DNA from: Gilliamella sp. App6-5
Lineage (GTDB): Bacteria; Pseudomonadota; Gammaproteobacteria; Enterobacterales; Orbaceae
Direction: 5' to 3'
Assembly (NCBI RefSeq): GCF_001690525.1
Contig: NZ_LZGT01000019.1
Location: 28,860-92,859, forward strand
Length of the DNA stretch: 64,000 nucleotides
A program made the position numbers and the translations under genes. Shown piece after piece: positions 39,063-48,273 of the stretch; the stretch's first letter is position 1, and each line of letters starts with the position of its first letter. The notes beneath the pieces were generated by a model. The model made no database searches. It worked only from the letters and a program-made list of their open reading frames with translations, and was not told the DNA's origin.

Positions 39063-39437
39063 ATGGTCCAATCATTAAACACAAAAATAGACCTAACTGT
39101 TAAAGCCACATTTTTTACCGCTTTTACCGAGTATGGACAAATTATGATTGGCGACAAAGCATTCGAGTTTTATCATCAACATGATCCTCGCAAATATATC
39201 CAAATTCCATGGGATGAGGTCGATTATGTGATAGCATCTGTACTATTTAGTGGTAGATGGATACCGCGTTATTCAATCCAAACTAAAAGAAATGGTACTT
39301 TTACCTTTGCATCTAAAGAACCTAAAAAAACGTTAAAAGCGATTCAGGGTTACGTTGACAGGCAAAAAATGGTCAGATCACTAGGCTTCTTTGACGTATT
39401 AAAACGCGCTTTTTTGCCAAAAAAGAATAAAAATTAG
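39063..39437 (+). CDS. DUF956 protein linked to mannose PTS
   Basis: 124 residues from ATG 39063 (MVQSLNTKIDLTVKATFF), the typical family start; ATG 39048 would add five residues and lacks a ribosome-binding site. DUF956 proteins (ManO) are encoded in man PTS operons mainly of Firmicutes, with the conserved YIQIPWDEVDYVIASVLFSG and YSIQTKRNGTFTFASK. Function unknown, thought to modulate the transporter. Here it follows manXYZ but after a terminator, so it may have its own promoter. Confidence 0.82.
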   Translation: MVQSLNTKIDLTVKATFFTAFTEYGQIMIGDKAFEFYHQHDPRKYIQIPWDEVDYVIASVLFSGRWIPRYSIQTKRNGTFTFASKEPKKTLKAIQGYVDRQKMVRSLGFFDVLKRAFLPKKNKN

Positions 39438-39707
39438 TATTACCACACAATCATAATGATGAATAAATTAAGTATCAAATTAAACCACCTGTTTTATAAT
39501 ATCTGTTGGTTTACACTTAAATTAAATAAATCATAGCCAGTATTATTTTTATCCATTCTTTTCTAATTTAGCTTAAAGCAAACAATATTACATCGCATCG
39601 CTAACAAACAGCCATTGCACTTTTTACTAGAAAGAGTATAATTCTGGGGCTTTGATTTTGTCCATGTTGGACAGAAAAAAGATTATTTTTTAATTTAAGA
39701 GGATGTT

Positions 39708-39956
39708 ATGGTAACTATTCGTTTAGCTCGTGGTGGCTCTAAAAAGCGCCCTTTTTATCAAGTAGTTGTCACTGATAGCCGTAACCCACGTGATGGTCGT
39801 TTTATTGAGCGCGTTGGCTTTTTTAATCCAATTGCACAAGGTAAAGCAGAAGAATTACGTTTAGATCTTGATCGCGTAAATCATTGGGTTGGTTTAGGTG
39901 CAACTGTTTCTGATCGTGTTAATGCACTAATCAAACAAGCACAAAAAGCTGCTTAA
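39708..39956 (+). CDS. rpsP: 30S ribosomal protein bS16
   Basis: 82 residues; [20 protein letters not shown] is nearly invariant among proteobacteria. Structural protein of the small subunit. First gene of the classic rpsP-rimM-trmD-rplS operon, with AAGAGGA before the start. Confidence 0.98.
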   Translation: MVTIRLARGGSKKRPFYQVVVTDSRNPRDGRFIERVGFFNPIAQGKAEELRLDLDRVNHWVGLGATVSDRVNALIKQAQKAA

Positions 39957-39979
39957 TTTAGTTATTAATAGTCACTGTA

Positions 39980-40510
39980 ATGATGAATACTGAGAATCTC
40001 ATCGTTGTTGGTAAACTTGGTTCAAGCTACGGCATTCGCGGGTGGCTCAGGATTTTTTCGTTTACAGAATTCCCAGATAGCATTTTTGATTACACGCCCT
40101 GGTATATCCAACATGCTGGACAATGGCAAGAAGTAATCGTAGAAAGCTTTAAACCACATAATCATGATATGATTGTGAAGCTCAAAGGTATTGATGATCG
40201 TGATCAAGCAATAGCATTAACCAATATTGAAGTATTTGTTGATGCAGAAAAATTACCAGCGCTTAGCAATGGTGATTTTTATTGGAAAGATCTGATTGGC
40301 TGCCGAGTCAAAACAATTAACGGTTATGATTTAGGTCAGGTAACTGATTTGATGGAAACCGGTTCTAACGATGTATTAGTGGTAAAAGCAAATCTAAAAG
40401 ATGCATTTGGTGCAACAGAACGTTTAATCCCTTTTGTTGATGATCAATTTATAAAACAAGTTGATTTAACATCAAAAATGATTGTGGTCGATTGGGATCC
40501 TGCTTTTTAA
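39980..40510 (+). CDS. rimM: Ribosome maturation factor RimM
   Basis: 176 residues. N-terminal RimM domain with [21 protein letters not shown]-terminal PRC-barrel with [11 protein letters not shown] and [10 protein letters not shown]. It assists assembly of the 30S head around bS16/uS19. It starts 23 bp after rpsP; either ATG of the initial ATGATG could be used. Confidence 0.97.
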   Translation: MMNTENLIVVGKLGSSYGIRGWLRIFSFTEFPDSIFDYTPWYIQHAGQWQEVIVESFKPHNHDMIVKLKGIDDRDQAIALTNIEVFVDAEKLPALSNGDFYWKDLIGCRVKTINGYDLGQVTDLMETGSNDVLVVKANLKDAFGATERLIPFVDDQFIKQVDLTSKMIVVDWDPAF

Positions 40511-40526
40511 TTGGTAAGGTAACACT

Positions 40527-41279
40527 ATGTGGATTGGCATAATTAGCCTTTTTCCCGAAATGTTTCAAGCTATTACCTGTTATGGCGTAACTGGTCGAGC
40601 CGTTAAAAATGGGCTGTTAACAGTAGAATATTGGAACCCGCGCGATTTTGCGCATGATAAGCATAAAACTGTTGATGATAGGCCTTACGGTGGTGGTCCT
40701 GGCATGTTAATGATGGTACAACCACTTAAAGATGCGATTCATGCAGCAAAAGCAGTTGCTGGTAACGATACAAAAGTGATCTATCTTTCCCCACAAGGGC
40801 GCAAATTAAATCAACAAGGTGTTTGCGAGTTGTCACAAAAGCAAAAATTAATTTTGATTTGTGGACGATACGAAGGTATAGATGAACGCGTTATCCAAAC
40901 TGAAATTGATGAAGAATGGTCAATTGGTGATTACGTATTAAGTGGTGGTGAATTACCAGCGATGACTATGATTGATGCACTAGCAAGGTTTATTCCTGGC
41001 GTGCTAAATCACCAATCATCGGCAGAAGAAGACTCTTTTGCTAATGGTTTACTTGACTGTCCACACTATACTCGGCCTGAGGTGTTAGATGGAATGGCGG
41101 TGCCTGATGTATTAATGTCTGGTCACCATGAAGCGATTCGTCGCTGGCGATTAAAACAATCACTAGGGCGAACTTGGTTAAGAAGAGAAGATCTTCTTGC
41201 AAATCTAGCTCTGACTGATGAAGAGCAATGTTTACTCGCTGAATTTAAACGTGAATACAGTGACAAACAAGGCAATTAA
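40527..41279 (+). CDS. trmD: tRNA (guanine-37-N1)-methyltransferase
   Basis: 250 residues, SPOUT class. The knot region carries [25 protein letters not shown] and [15 protein letters not shown], which bind S-adenosylmethionine. It methylates G37 of tRNAs reading CNN/CGG-type codons to prevent frameshifting. Sixteen bases after rimM. Confidence 0.98.
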   Translation: MWIGIISLFPEMFQAITCYGVTGRAVKNGLLTVEYWNPRDFAHDKHKTVDDRPYGGGPGMLMMVQPLKDAIHAAKAVAGNDTKVIYLSPQGRKLNQQGVCELSQKQKLILICGRYEGIDERVIQTEIDEEWSIGDYVLSGGELPAMTMIDALARFIPGVLNHQSSAEEDSFANGLLDCPHYTRPEVLDGMAVPDVLMSGHHEAIRRWRLKQSLGRTWLRREDLLANLALTDEEQCLLAEFKREYSDKQGN

Positions 41280-41310
41280 TATTTCAGTATAACTAGTAAG
41301 AGATAATATT

Positions 41311-41661
41311 ATGAAAAATGCAATTATTCAGCAATTAGAACAAGAACAAATGAAGAAAGACATCCCGTCTTTTCGCCCTGGTGACACGGTTGAAGTAAAA
41401 GTATGGGTTGTTGAAGGTAATAAAAAACGTCTTCAAGCTTATGAAGGTGTTGTCATTGGAATTCGTAATCGTGGTTTACACTCTGCATTTACTGTACGTA
41501 AAATTTCCAATGGCGAAGGTGTAGAACGAGTATTCCAAACTCACTCACCAATTGTTGATTCAATTACTGTGAAACGTCGTGGTCAAGTACGTCAAGCTAA
41601 ACTTTACTACTTACGCGAACTTCGTGGTAAAGCGGCTCGTATCAAAGAGCGCCTTAACTAA
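41311..41661 (+). CDS. rplS: 50S ribosomal protein bL19
   Basis: 116 residues, typical length. [33 protein letters not shown] and [16 protein letters not shown] are the family hallmarks. It sits at the 30S-50S interface. Last gene of its operon, followed by a strong terminator. A decayed partial copy lies ~9.6 kb downstream at 51211-51412. Confidence 0.98.
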   Translation: MKNAIIQQLEQEQMKKDIPSFRPGDTVEVKVWVVEGNKKRLQAYEGVVIGIRNRGLHSAFTVRKISNGEGVERVFQTHSPIVDSITVKRRGQVRQAKLYYLRELRGKAARIKERLN

Positions 41662-41696
41662 TTTTTATTGATTATCAATAAAAATATCAGATTAAG

Positions 41697-41725
41697 ATGG
41701 TCACCTTTGTGGTGACCGTTTTTAT
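41697..41725 (+). terminator. Terminator of the rpsP operon
   Basis: GGTCACC, TTTGT, GGTGACC (41699-41717) followed by GTTTTTATAT. Confidence 0.88.
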
Positions 41726-41806
41726 ATATGAAAAATATAATTTTAATCCAACAATAATGGTTAGCAAAATTAAAGCAAATTTTTTAATAATGTAAAAGGT
41801 GGTGCA

Positions 41807-42409
41807 ATGGTTGAGTATATTTTTGCAATTTTGTCTACAACAGTAAAATTGTTTGCATTAATGACACCGCCTGCGGTTTTAAGTGCATTTTTAAGTGGCA
41901 CAAAACAATATGATGAACAACTTAGGCGCAAAATAGCCCTAAAAACATCATGTGCGGTATTTATCATCGGTATCATTCTATTCTTTTTCGGCAATACCAT
42001 GTTTAGTGTTTTTGGTTTTACCCTTGATGCATTTCGAATTGGTTCGGGAGCATTACTATTTATCACTGCGGTGTCGCTAATGAATGATTCACCAGAAAAA
42101 AACAAAATTAGTAGCGATGATGATATTAGTGTTGTCCCTCTCGCTATTCCTCTATGCATGGGGCCCGCATCCATCGGGACTATCATTGTTATGGGAACTA
42201 GCTCAATTGGTATTGTATCAAATCTAATTGGTGCGATTTCATTATTCGTCGCTTCAATAGGTATTTATATTATGCTGTTATGCGCTAAAAGTATTGCAAA
42301 AGTACTAAAAAATACAGGGATCGCGATATTATCAAAACTAACAGGGTTACTGATATCAGCCATTGCCGCACAAGTTGTTTTTACAGGTATAGCTGCTTTT
42401 TTAAAATAA
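41807..42409 (+). CDS. MarC-family membrane protein
   Basis: 200 residues with six predicted membrane segments and the usual MarC/UPF0056 features: FALMTPPAVLSAFLSGT near residue 17, a central cytoplasmic loop (SLMNDSPEKNKISSDDD), and VVPLAIPLCMGPASIGTIIV. E. coli homologues are MarC and YhgN; role unknown in spite of the old link to multiple antibiotic resistance. Transcribed separately from rplS (terminator in between). Confidence 0.88.
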   Translation: MVEYIFAILSTTVKLFALMTPPAVLSAFLSGTKQYDEQLRRKIALKTSCAVFIIGIILFFFGNTMFSVFGFTLDAFRIGSGALLFITAVSLMNDSPEKNKISSDDDISVVPLAIPLCMGPASIGTIIVMGTSSIGIVSNLIGAISLFVASIGIYIMLLCAKSIAKVLKNTGIAILSKLTGLLISAIAAQVVFTGIAAFLK

Positions 42410-42507
42410 ACATTAGTTTTAATTTTTTGATAGTACGATAATAACAATATTGAGATATAAAAATAGTATTTAGCTAAACCAATTTAAGTTTTATTAATTC
42501 TTAATAG

Positions 42508-42552
42508 TATGTAATCACTAACAATAATAAACCTTGAATTAGTGATTACATA
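42508..42552. terminator. Long inverted repeat between marC-like gene and permease
   Basis: TATGTAATCACTAA (42508-42521) and its exact complement TTAGTGATTACATA (42539-42552) with a 17-base loop, between convergent genes. Probably a bidirectional terminator, though the T-runs are short. Confidence 0.55.
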
Positions 42553-42592
42553 ATTAAGCAATATACAATTAATTATGACTTATTGAAACAAC

Positions 42593-43969
42593 TCATTTTT
42601 TATAGAAAAAATAAGATATTAGAATTATCACAATTAATATTATTTCAGAAAGTAAAATAAAATAACCTGACTCACCAAACCAAACGCCAACAATAATCAC
42701 AACATTAACGATGATAGAAATACCAGCCAGCCAAGGGAATAGCGGTGATTTAAATTTTATCATTTCTTTTGAATATTTGCCGCTATTTACACCCTTACGA
42801 AATTGATACTGACACAAAGCAATAATAATCCATGCAAAACAGCCTACTTGTCCGGTTCCTGCTACTAAATAAATATACAATTTTTCAGCGGCAATATATT
42901 TTGAAAATAATGAAACTAACGCAATAACTGCAATAAATAAAATACCTTTTGTAGGCACGCCTCGTTGATTGACTTCGGAAAAGTATTTTGGAGCTAAATT
43001 ATCTTGCGCCATAGACCATAGCATTCTTGAACTGGCATAAATGGCTGAATTCGTTGCTGATATTGCTGCACAAAAGATCACAAAAAGCATCGCATACGAA
43101 GCAAATGTAATTCCCGCTTTATTAAATACCCACACAAATGGACTAATTTCAGAATGCACTGTTCCATACGGGTAAACGAGAGCTAATACAGCAATAGCTA
43201 GGATATAAAATAGAATAATACGGAAAGCCACACCAGTAATAATTTTGGGTAACACTGACTGTGGAGATTGCGCTTCGCCAGCTGCATTACCAATTAATTC
43301 AACTCCTTGAAATGAGTAAGTCACGATAGTCATACACACAAATATGGCTAAAAAGCCATTAGGAAACCAGCCATTTTCTGTTTTGAATGTTGGTAAAACA
43401 TGAGTTTCGGTATACTGATGATAAAGTAAATAAATTCCTACCCCAATAAAAACAATAATCGCGAGTACTTTAATGGTTGAAAACCAATACTCACTTTCAC
43501 CAAATGCACGAACAGATGTTAAATGTACTGAAGTAATAACAATTAGAATTAACAAACTAAAAAGATAAATAGGAATTAAAGGGAAGGCTTGGTGAGCAAT
43601 CATTGAGGCGGCAGTTAAATCTGCAGCCATAGACAATACCCAACTTAGCCAATACAGCCAACCTATGGTATAGCTCCAAATTGGATTTGGGATAAACATC
43701 AACGCATAGTGTTGAAATGAACCAGCATGAGGAAATGCACAAGAAAGTTCACCTAAACATAGCATGGTTGAAAGCATTATACTTCCCGCCATTAAATAAG
43801 CAATAATGGTTCCTAATGGACCAACGGTGCTCAGTGGAGCTGCAATACCAATAAATAATCCGGTACCAATTGATCCACCTAATGAAATCATCAACAAATG
43901 ACGATTTTTTAAGTTCTTCTTTAAATTACTGCTGGGATAAGGGCTTTCTTGTGATTCAGATGTTGTCAT
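42593..43969 (-). CDS. APC-family amino-acid permease (AAT type)
   Basis: 458 residues, 12 membrane segments. The AAT-family opening RHLLMISLGGSIGTGLFIGI and later GELSCAFPHAGSFQHYA and FSFQG-like YSFQGVELIGNAAGEA are present. Homologues are proton-driven importers of lysine, aromatic or branched amino acids. Last gene of the racemase/decarboxylase operon (54 bp after the racemase), so it probably imports the amino acid used there; the most likely substrates are basic amino acids. Confidence 0.85.
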   Translation of the reverse strand: MTTSESQESPYPSSNLKKNLKNRHLLMISLGGSIGTGLFIGIAAPLSTVGPLGTIIAYLMAGSIMLSTMLCLGELSCAFPHAGSFQHYALMFIPNPIWSYTIGWLYWLSWVLSMAADLTAASMIAHQAFPLIPIYLFSLLILIVITSVHLTSVRAFGESEYWFSTIKVLAIIVFIGVGIYLLYHQYTETHVLPTFKTENGWFPNGFLAIFVCMTIVTYSFQGVELIGNAAGEAQSPQSVLPKIITGVAFRIILFYILAIAVLALVYPYGTVHSEISPFVWVFNKAGITFASYAMLFVIFCAAISATNSAIYASSRMLWSMAQDNLAPKYFSEVNQRGVPTKGILFIAVIALVSLFSKYIAAEKLYIYLVAGTGQVGCFAWIIIALCQYQFRKGVNSGKYSKEMIKFKSPLFPWLAGISIIVNVVIIVGVWFGESGYFILLSEIILIVIILISYFFYKK

Positions 43970-44023
43970 ATAAACCGCCTAGTAATTAATAAAAACTGCT
44001 GGTTGCCCAGCAGCTAACACAAA

Positions 44024-45130
44024 TTAATAAATAAACCGTTTTTCTACACCATTAGTTTGACAAGCCATTAGCAAGGCAGTGTAATCGAGTTCAAATCCAA
44101 TCATATCGCCAACACGAAGAGTTTGAGTAACATCTTCAATGTCGACCAACGTATGATCACTGGTTTGACCCAATATAGTAATATCATCATTGATAGGTAT
44201 ACAACTTTCTGCTGGCACATCTTGACGCCCAAAAGCCAGCAAGGCTCGTTTACGTATACCATGATCAACAAAGGTTTTACTATTTAAAAAAGCATCTACA
44301 CCTAACTCGCCAACCGGCACTGTCGGTTTGCTATTGAGTTCAATGATTTGCGCATATAATTTATACATATTACTACATGCCTTATCCACGGGTTTATTTG
44401 AATGATGAAATTCGTCAAGATATTTCATATCCACATATTCAATACCAAACTCGTGTAAACCACCAATTCTCAAATGATTCAATCCCTCTGGCCAAATACC
44501 TTTGTCCAATAAGTGGTAACTAGTACAATTACCGGCCGATAAATATTTTATCTTAATATTACAAGACTGCTCTACTTTACGCGCTATATTTAAAAAGTCT
44601 ACTCCATTTTTAACTGTTGGTAGCACCGTACCATAGCAGTTAAAGTTAGTGCCAAGCCCATAGAGCTCAACACCTGGTAAAGAAAGAATGAGTTTTACCA
44701 TATCAATAATTTCATCAATATGTTCAAACCAAATCCCTTCGCGTAAATCCCCCATATCGACCATTAATAAAACTTGATGAACTTTTTGTTGTTTAACCGC
44801 TTCATCAGAAAGTGCTTGAATTACTGCTTTTTCACTGTTTAAGCTAATATCAGCATATTTAACAACATCGCTAATTTCGCTTAAACAAGGGCTACGTAAT
44901 AAGCAGGTTTTGCAATCTAATGCATCTTTTAATTTCTTAAGATTATATGTTCTTGACTCAGCAATCACATCAATACCGCCGTCAAGAACGGCTTTGGCCG
45001 TTTCAACGCAACCATCAAAGACTTTATTAACCGCCATAACTTCAATGCCGTGTTTAGCTAACAGATCTTTTTCAACACGAGCATTGCTTGTTAATTTGCG
45101 TAAATCAATTTCTAATATAGGTTTGTACAT
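44024..45130 (-). CDS. Alanine/ornithine racemase-family PLP enzyme
   Basis: 368 residues, fold-III PLP barrel. PLP lysine is probably Lys36 in VMAVNKVFDG; the conserved phosphate-binding and barrel strands (LLMVDMGDLREGIW, YGLGTNFNCYG) are typical of the Orr/YhfX subgroup rather than biosynthetic Alr. It would interconvert L- and D-ornithine, lysine or alanine. It lies 25 bp after a permease gene in an operon with a DapDC-like decarboxylase, matching the idea that it makes the D-isomer for that enzyme. Substrate is inferred, not shown. Confidence 0.82.
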   Translation of the reverse strand: MYKPILEIDLRKLTSNARVEKDLLAKHGIEVMAVNKVFDGCVETAKAVLDGGIDVIAESRTYNLKKLKDALDCKTCLLRSPCLSEISDVVKYADISLNSEKAVIQALSDEAVKQQKVHQVLLMVDMGDLREGIWFEHIDEIIDMVKLILSLPGVELYGLGTNFNCYGTVLPTVKNGVDFLNIARKVEQSCNIKIKYLSAGNCTSYHLLDKGIWPEGLNHLRIGGLHEFGIEYVDMKYLDEFHHSNKPVDKACSNMYKLYAQIIELNSKPTVPVGELGVDAFLNSKTFVDHGIRKRALLAFGRQDVPAESCIPINDDITILGQTSDHTLVDIEDVTQTLRVGDMIGFELDYTALLMACQTNGVEKRFIY

Positions 45131-45155
45131 ACTTTTACTCCTCTATATACTATTA

Positions 45156-46562
45156 CTACTGCAAACGATTACGTTTTTGTGCTCGATAATAGATCCATTC
45201 AGCTAAACCAATGGCAAGCACTGCACCACCAACGATTTTAGCAATATACTCAACATATCCCCCCATATCGATTTGCGCAGGTGGAATAAATACTAATATC
45301 ACAGCAAATAGAGTAGATAAGAACCCAAGTGCTGGTAATACAACTGGCATCACTTTACCTGGAATTTTAAAGCTACGAGGTACATCCGGTTGAGTAATAC
45401 GTAAACGATAATAAGCAATAAACATTACCAAGTACGGAATAAAATAACAGATTGTCGTTAATGCGGTTAACATCCAATATGCTGCCGCAATACTTGGTGA
45501 CACAAAGGTTGAAAAACAAAGTACAGTTACAATAATGGCTTGAATAATTAATGCAAAGGCCGGCGTTTTATACACTGGGTGTAAGCGACCAATACGTTCG
45601 CCAAGTAAATTATCTTCTTTTGATGCTTCTTGTAACATATAAATTGGACCAACTAACCATGAGTTAATTTGACCTAACGCACCAAAAAATAGACAAATAG
45701 CCATAACAGGTAATAACCAAGGCATATGTAATTCTTTAGCTGCGGCTTCCATCGCCTGCATAACACCCGCTACAATATCAGTATCGGCTGCTGGTAATAA
45801 AGTATTAATTGCCCAAGTACCAATCATATAGATACCCACAATCACAATTGCCGACACCGCCATAGCTTTAGGAAAATCACGTTGTGGATCACGTGTACGT
45901 CCAGCTATCATCGGTGCCACTTCAAGCCCAGCAAAAGCAAACATCATGCTTGATAAAAATACAATAGTATCCCAGTTACTTAAATCGGGTAACCAATCAC
46001 TGACATGACTATAGCTTGTCGCCATAGGATGCCCCGTCAACAACCACACAATAGCTAAGACAATAATAATAGCAGCAGGAATAAATACACCAAGCCATGC
46101 ACTAACACTATTAATAATCTTAGTCCATTGCATTCCTTTGATATTCATCAGTGTCAAAATCCAGAATACAACCATAGATCCTACACCAATAAATACTTGA
46201 TTCTGAGCTAACTCGGCACTAAACATGTACCCAATTGCCGTAAATCCAAATTGCAACATTAACGGGAAAAACAGCACACATGAGAATAGGAAGCACACTA
46301 CAACAATCCAACCAATGCGTTTACCAAAAGCCTCCTTCACCCATACAAAAATCCCACCATCTTTTGGCCAGCCAGTTGAAAGCTCACCACAAACCATCGC
46401 TAATGGGAAAAATAGACAAAATGCAGCAAGTAGCCAAAGCACCATTGCTGACGCCCCATATGGAGCAACATTGGGAATCTGACGTAAACTTAGTATCGCA
46501 ATGACATTCATAAACACAATGTCTTTGATACCAAGTAAACTTGAATCTTTAGAATCACTCAT
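45156..46562 (-). CDS. APC-family amino-acid/polyamine permease or antiporter
   Basis: 468 residues and 12 membrane segments. N-terminal LLGIKDIVFMNVIAILSLRQ, then GELSTGWPKDGGIFVWVKEAFG as in the GadC/YdgF-like glutamate:GABA antiporter branch of the APC superfamily; FAFAGLEVAPMIAGRTRDPQ is also characteristic. It sits between decarboxylase and racemase genes. The context suggests substrate/product exchange (amino acid in, diamine out), as in decarboxylase-antiporter acid-stress pairs. Confidence 0.85.
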   Translation of the reverse strand: MSDSKDSSLLGIKDIVFMNVIAILSLRQIPNVAPYGASAMVLWLLAAFCLFFPLAMVCGELSTGWPKDGGIFVWVKEAFGKRIGWIVVVCFLFSCVLFFPLMLQFGFTAIGYMFSAELAQNQVFIGVGSMVVFWILTLMNIKGMQWTKIINSVSAWLGVFIPAAIIIVLAIVWLLTGHPMATSYSHVSDWLPDLSNWDTIVFLSSMMFAFAGLEVAPMIAGRTRDPQRDFPKAMAVSAIVIVGIYMIGTWAINTLLPAADTDIVAGVMQAMEAAAKELHMPWLLPVMAICLFFGALGQINSWLVGPIYMLQEASKEDNLLGERIGRLHPVYKTPAFALIIQAIIVTVLCFSTFVSPSIAAAYWMLTALTTICYFIPYLVMFIAYYRLRITQPDVPRSFKIPGKVMPVVLPALGFLSTLFAVILVFIPPAQIDMGGYVEYIAKIVGGAVLAIGLAEWIYYRAQKRNRLQ

Positions 46563-46615
46563 AATAACCTCGTATTATAATATCTGGAGCATAAAATGCC
46601 CCAGATAATTGATGA

Positions 46616-48013
46616 TTAGTATATGTCGTATCCAACCATATCTTCGTAAGTATCTTCACGACGAATTAATCTATCTTTACCGTCTTTATCGATCATGACA
46701 ACCGATGTGCGAGGACGATTGTTATAGACTGTTTGGCTTTCAATGGTGTAAGCACCAGCATCCAAGAAAGCAACAATATCACCAACTTGTGTGTCTTTTG
46801 GCATTAAGAACTCTTCACCTTTCACGCCAATATGGTAATAGTCGCCACCATCACATAAAGGTCCTGCTAGCTTAATGTATTCGTCATGTGCTTCATTGAT
46901 TTTTGAAGCATTATAAACATAGAAGAACCAATCAAAATGCTGGCTATCAGATAAAACGCTATAGCCTGCATCAACAAATTTCCATTCAACATGCTCTTCA
47001 ATGTTGCCGTCTAAATCGTAATTGGTTTTACGTTTTTCACAGGCAACTTCAGTTACAAGTACTCCAGCTGAACCAGTTACTTTACGACCAGGTTCAATAC
47101 AAATTTCAACATCGGTGCGCCATTTGTGTACTTCGCTAATTACTGCATCAGCAAAGTCTTGTGCGGTTATGCCTGCATACATATTATCTTGCAATGGATT
47201 ACCATTTTCTTCGTCATATTTATATGGAACAGGAATCCCACCACCAACATTGATTAAATCAAATTTAATGCCAAGTACTTCTTCTAAACGTCGTGATTCA
47301 TCAACTAATACTTTAGTTGCTTTTGCAAAAGGTTCTGCTTCAGGCACTTGATCCCCAACATGCATATGTAAACCACGTAAATGTACATAAGGCATATCCA
47401 GAATTCGACGGCAAGTCTCTTCTGCTTGTTCTAAATCGATACCTGATTTAGCATGATAAGCCGTTACTAATTCTGCATGAGTCGCTGATGGCACATTCGG
47501 TTCAACGCGCACACAAACGTTTGCTACTTTTTTCAAACGTGTTGATATTTCATCAATAATATCAAGTTCATATAAACTATCGACATTGATGATATACAGA
47601 TCATTTTGGATTGCAAATTCTAAATCCACTGGTTTTTTTACCACGCCGTTAAACACAATTTGACTACCGCTAAAGCCGATTTCTAAGCATTTGCGTACTT
47701 CAAACATAGAATTCGCCTCAGCATAGATACCCGCATCTTTAATCGCTTTTAGCACACCCATAACAGAACAAGTTTTTGAAGCATAGAAAATTTTTGTATT
47801 CGGATGAGCCTTAAATGCATCTTTAATCTCTTGTACATTACGATCAATTTCTTTTTCAGAAAACACATAAAAAGGGGTAGGATATTTTTTTGCTAACTCT
47901 TCTAAATTAACGCCATCTAAACATAATTTACCGTTTTCGGCACTGAAACGGCGATCTTTAGTTACAAGATCTGTACGTAATTTGTTATAATTTGACATAA
48001 TTGCGTCGGACAT
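46616..48013 (-). CDS. Fold-III PLP decarboxylase, DapDC/DokD-like
   Basis: 465 residues with GGAGGT five bases before ATG 48013. PLP lysine is Lys80 (FYASKTC); HMHVGDQV, the glycine loop [10 protein letters not shown] and EPGRKVTG are in place. The C-terminal active-site Cys387 lies in [10 protein letters not shown]; true diaminopimelate decarboxylases have CES-X-D, where the Glu binds the distal amino-acid head, so DAP is not the likely substrate. Size, motif and operon company fit the D-ornithine/D-lysine decarboxylase described in Salmonella (DokD). It would release putrescine or cadaverine. First gene of the operon, driven by a sigma-54 promoter. Confidence 0.8.
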   Translation of the reverse strand: MSDAIMSNYNKLRTDLVTKDRRFSAENGKLCLDGVNLEELAKKYPTPFYVFSEKEIDRNVQEIKDAFKAHPNTKIFYASKTCSVMGVLKAIKDAGIYAEANSMFEVRKCLEIGFSGSQIVFNGVVKKPVDLEFAIQNDLYIINVDSLYELDIIDEISTRLKKVANVCVRVEPNVPSATHAELVTAYHAKSGIDLEQAEETCRRILDMPYVHLRGLHMHVGDQVPEAEPFAKATKVLVDESRRLEEVLGIKFDLINVGGGIPVPYKYDEENGNPLQDNMYAGITAQDFADAVISEVHKWRTDVEICIEPGRKVTGSAGVLVTEVACEKRKTNYDLDGNIEEHVEWKFVDAGYSVLSDSQHFDWFFYVYNASKINEAHDEYIKLAGPLCDGGDYYHIGVKGEEFLMPKDTQVGDIVAFLDAGAYTIESQTVYNNRPRTSVVMIDKDGKDRLIRREDTYEDMVGYDIY

Positions 48014-48076
48014 ATGACCTCCAGTTAATTAGTACATAAAAAGTACAAAAAATAAAAAATGGTTTCTCACATATAG

Positions 48077-48092
48077 TGCAATCAGCATGCCA
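48077..48092 (-). promoter_or_regulatory. Sigma-54 promoter of the decarboxylase operon
   Basis: On the minus strand TGGCA-TGCTGA-TTGCA, a perfect -24/-12 element with correct spacing, 64 bp before the decarboxylase ATG. Confidence 0.87.
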
Positions 48093-48173
48093 ACTTTAAA
48101 ATTACAAATAATCAATTTGTTAACAAAAAAATCATAAGTAAAGATTTAGTCATTTAGTATAAAATATGTTTTT

Positions 48174-48191
48174 ATGACAAAATTTCGTCAT
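48174..48191. promoter_or_regulatory. Candidate activator-binding dyad
   Basis: ATGACAAAATTTCGTCAT: 16 of 18 positions are palindromic; located between the divergent activator gene and the sigma-54 promoter, ~82 bp upstream of the latter, where an enhancer-binding protein would sit. Confidence 0.55.
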
Positions 48192-48273
48192 TTTCATATG
48201 ATGGTTGAAAGAGATTTAAATTAAATTTGGCTAAATTTAGCAAATAATCCAAATATTAAAAGGTACTAATATC

